Source: Rebecca billardiae RCC1528 (lineage: Eukaryota; Haptophyta). Taken from it: a stretch of 64,000 nt of DNA. The stretch spans positions 930,001 through 994,000 of the forward strand of contig OZ251226.1 of the NCBI GenBank assembly GCA_965240325.2. Reading direction: 5' to 3'. A program made the translations under genes and the position numbers. The notes under the pieces were generated by a model. It was given only the letters and a program-made list of their open reading frames with translations. It searched no databases and had not been told where the DNA came from. The stretch's first letter is position 1; each line of letters begins with the position of its first letter. Below are positions 63,877 to 64,000 of this stretch, piece after piece.

Positions 63877-63930
63877 CAGAGAGCCTAGAAGTGACGGTTC
63901 GTTAGCTCGTACCATTATGAAACTTTACCA
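63877..63930 (+). repeat. Dispersed repeat, copy 2 (pair at 37341-37391)
   Basis: Starts CAGAGAGCC and continues AGAAGTGACGGTT and CTCGTACCAT; related to 37341-37391 with small indels. It lies downstream of the second 69-bp element, as copy 1 does. Confidence 0.75.
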
Positions 63931-64000
63931 CCTTGATAACCGTATGATACTGACCAGGGCGGGAACGTCGATTCAAGCTACCCGCGCAATACCATATCGC

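Overview
This window is nuclear DNA of a flagellated, photosynthetic eukaryote with very high GC content. A chlorophyll a/c-lineage alga is the best fit, most likely a haptophyte, though a pelagophyte or similar alga is not excluded. The grounds are a light-harvesting protein with a cleavable transit peptide, plastid-type targeting leaders, a ciliary transition-zone gene, an animal-type selenocysteine thioredoxin reductase, and short GC-saturated spliceosomal introns. The introns I could place are about 97-194 bp. Almost all begin GTGCG and end in CAG; one in the topoisomerase gene begins with GC. Exon joins were inferred by eye from reading frame and family similarity, without transcript data.

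Layout from left to right. 1-1.5 kb holds no recognisable gene. A Fringe-like glycosyltransferase/sulfotransferase fusion (+) is followed by a light-harvesting protein (+), a PP2C phosphatase (-) and coproporphyrinogen III oxidase (-). Divergent from the last is a large RPGRIP1L-like ciliary protein (+) carrying five tandem copies of the RPGR-interacting C2 domain. Next come a small cyclic-nucleotide-binding protein (+), a NOL/NYC1-like chlorophyll b reductase-type SDR (-), a 0.57-kb tandem duplication that copies the 3' end of the next gene, and NUDCD3 (-). Then comes RAP-domain repeat protein 1 (-).

24.6-33.9 kb (-) is one gene for a protein of about 2950 residues. It holds two complete plant AKT-like channel modules in tandem, each with a pore, a cyclic-nucleotide-binding-like domain and ankyrin repeats. 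The first filter is canonical GYG and the second is GLS. This is the most unusual object in the window. After it come an MHYT-domain membrane protein (+), a repeat-rich region, RAP repeat protein 2 (-, a paralogue of the first), an MFS transporter (+), thioredoxin reductase (-) with an in-frame TGA read as Sec and a candidate SECIS in its 3' UTR, a flavin monooxygenase (-), alanine/serine-glyoxylate aminotransferase (+), GPATCH1 (-), a small plastid-like membrane protein (+) and DNA topoisomerase II (+). The last 2.7 kb has no supported gene.

Functional themes: plastid metabolism and light harvesting (light-harvesting protein, CPOX, NOL-like SDR), photorespiration (aminotransferase), ciliary structure (RPGRIP1L-like), organellar RNA processing (the RAP proteins), redox (TXNRD), RNA and chromosome housekeeping (GPATCH1, TOP2) and membrane signalling (tandem channel, MHYT, CNBD protein). 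The genes are densely packed and often divergent over 150-330 bp, with no operons. Intergenic DNA carries AG, AT and ATGT microsatellites, segmental duplications and two pairs of dispersed short repeats, one ending like a Helitron 3' terminus.
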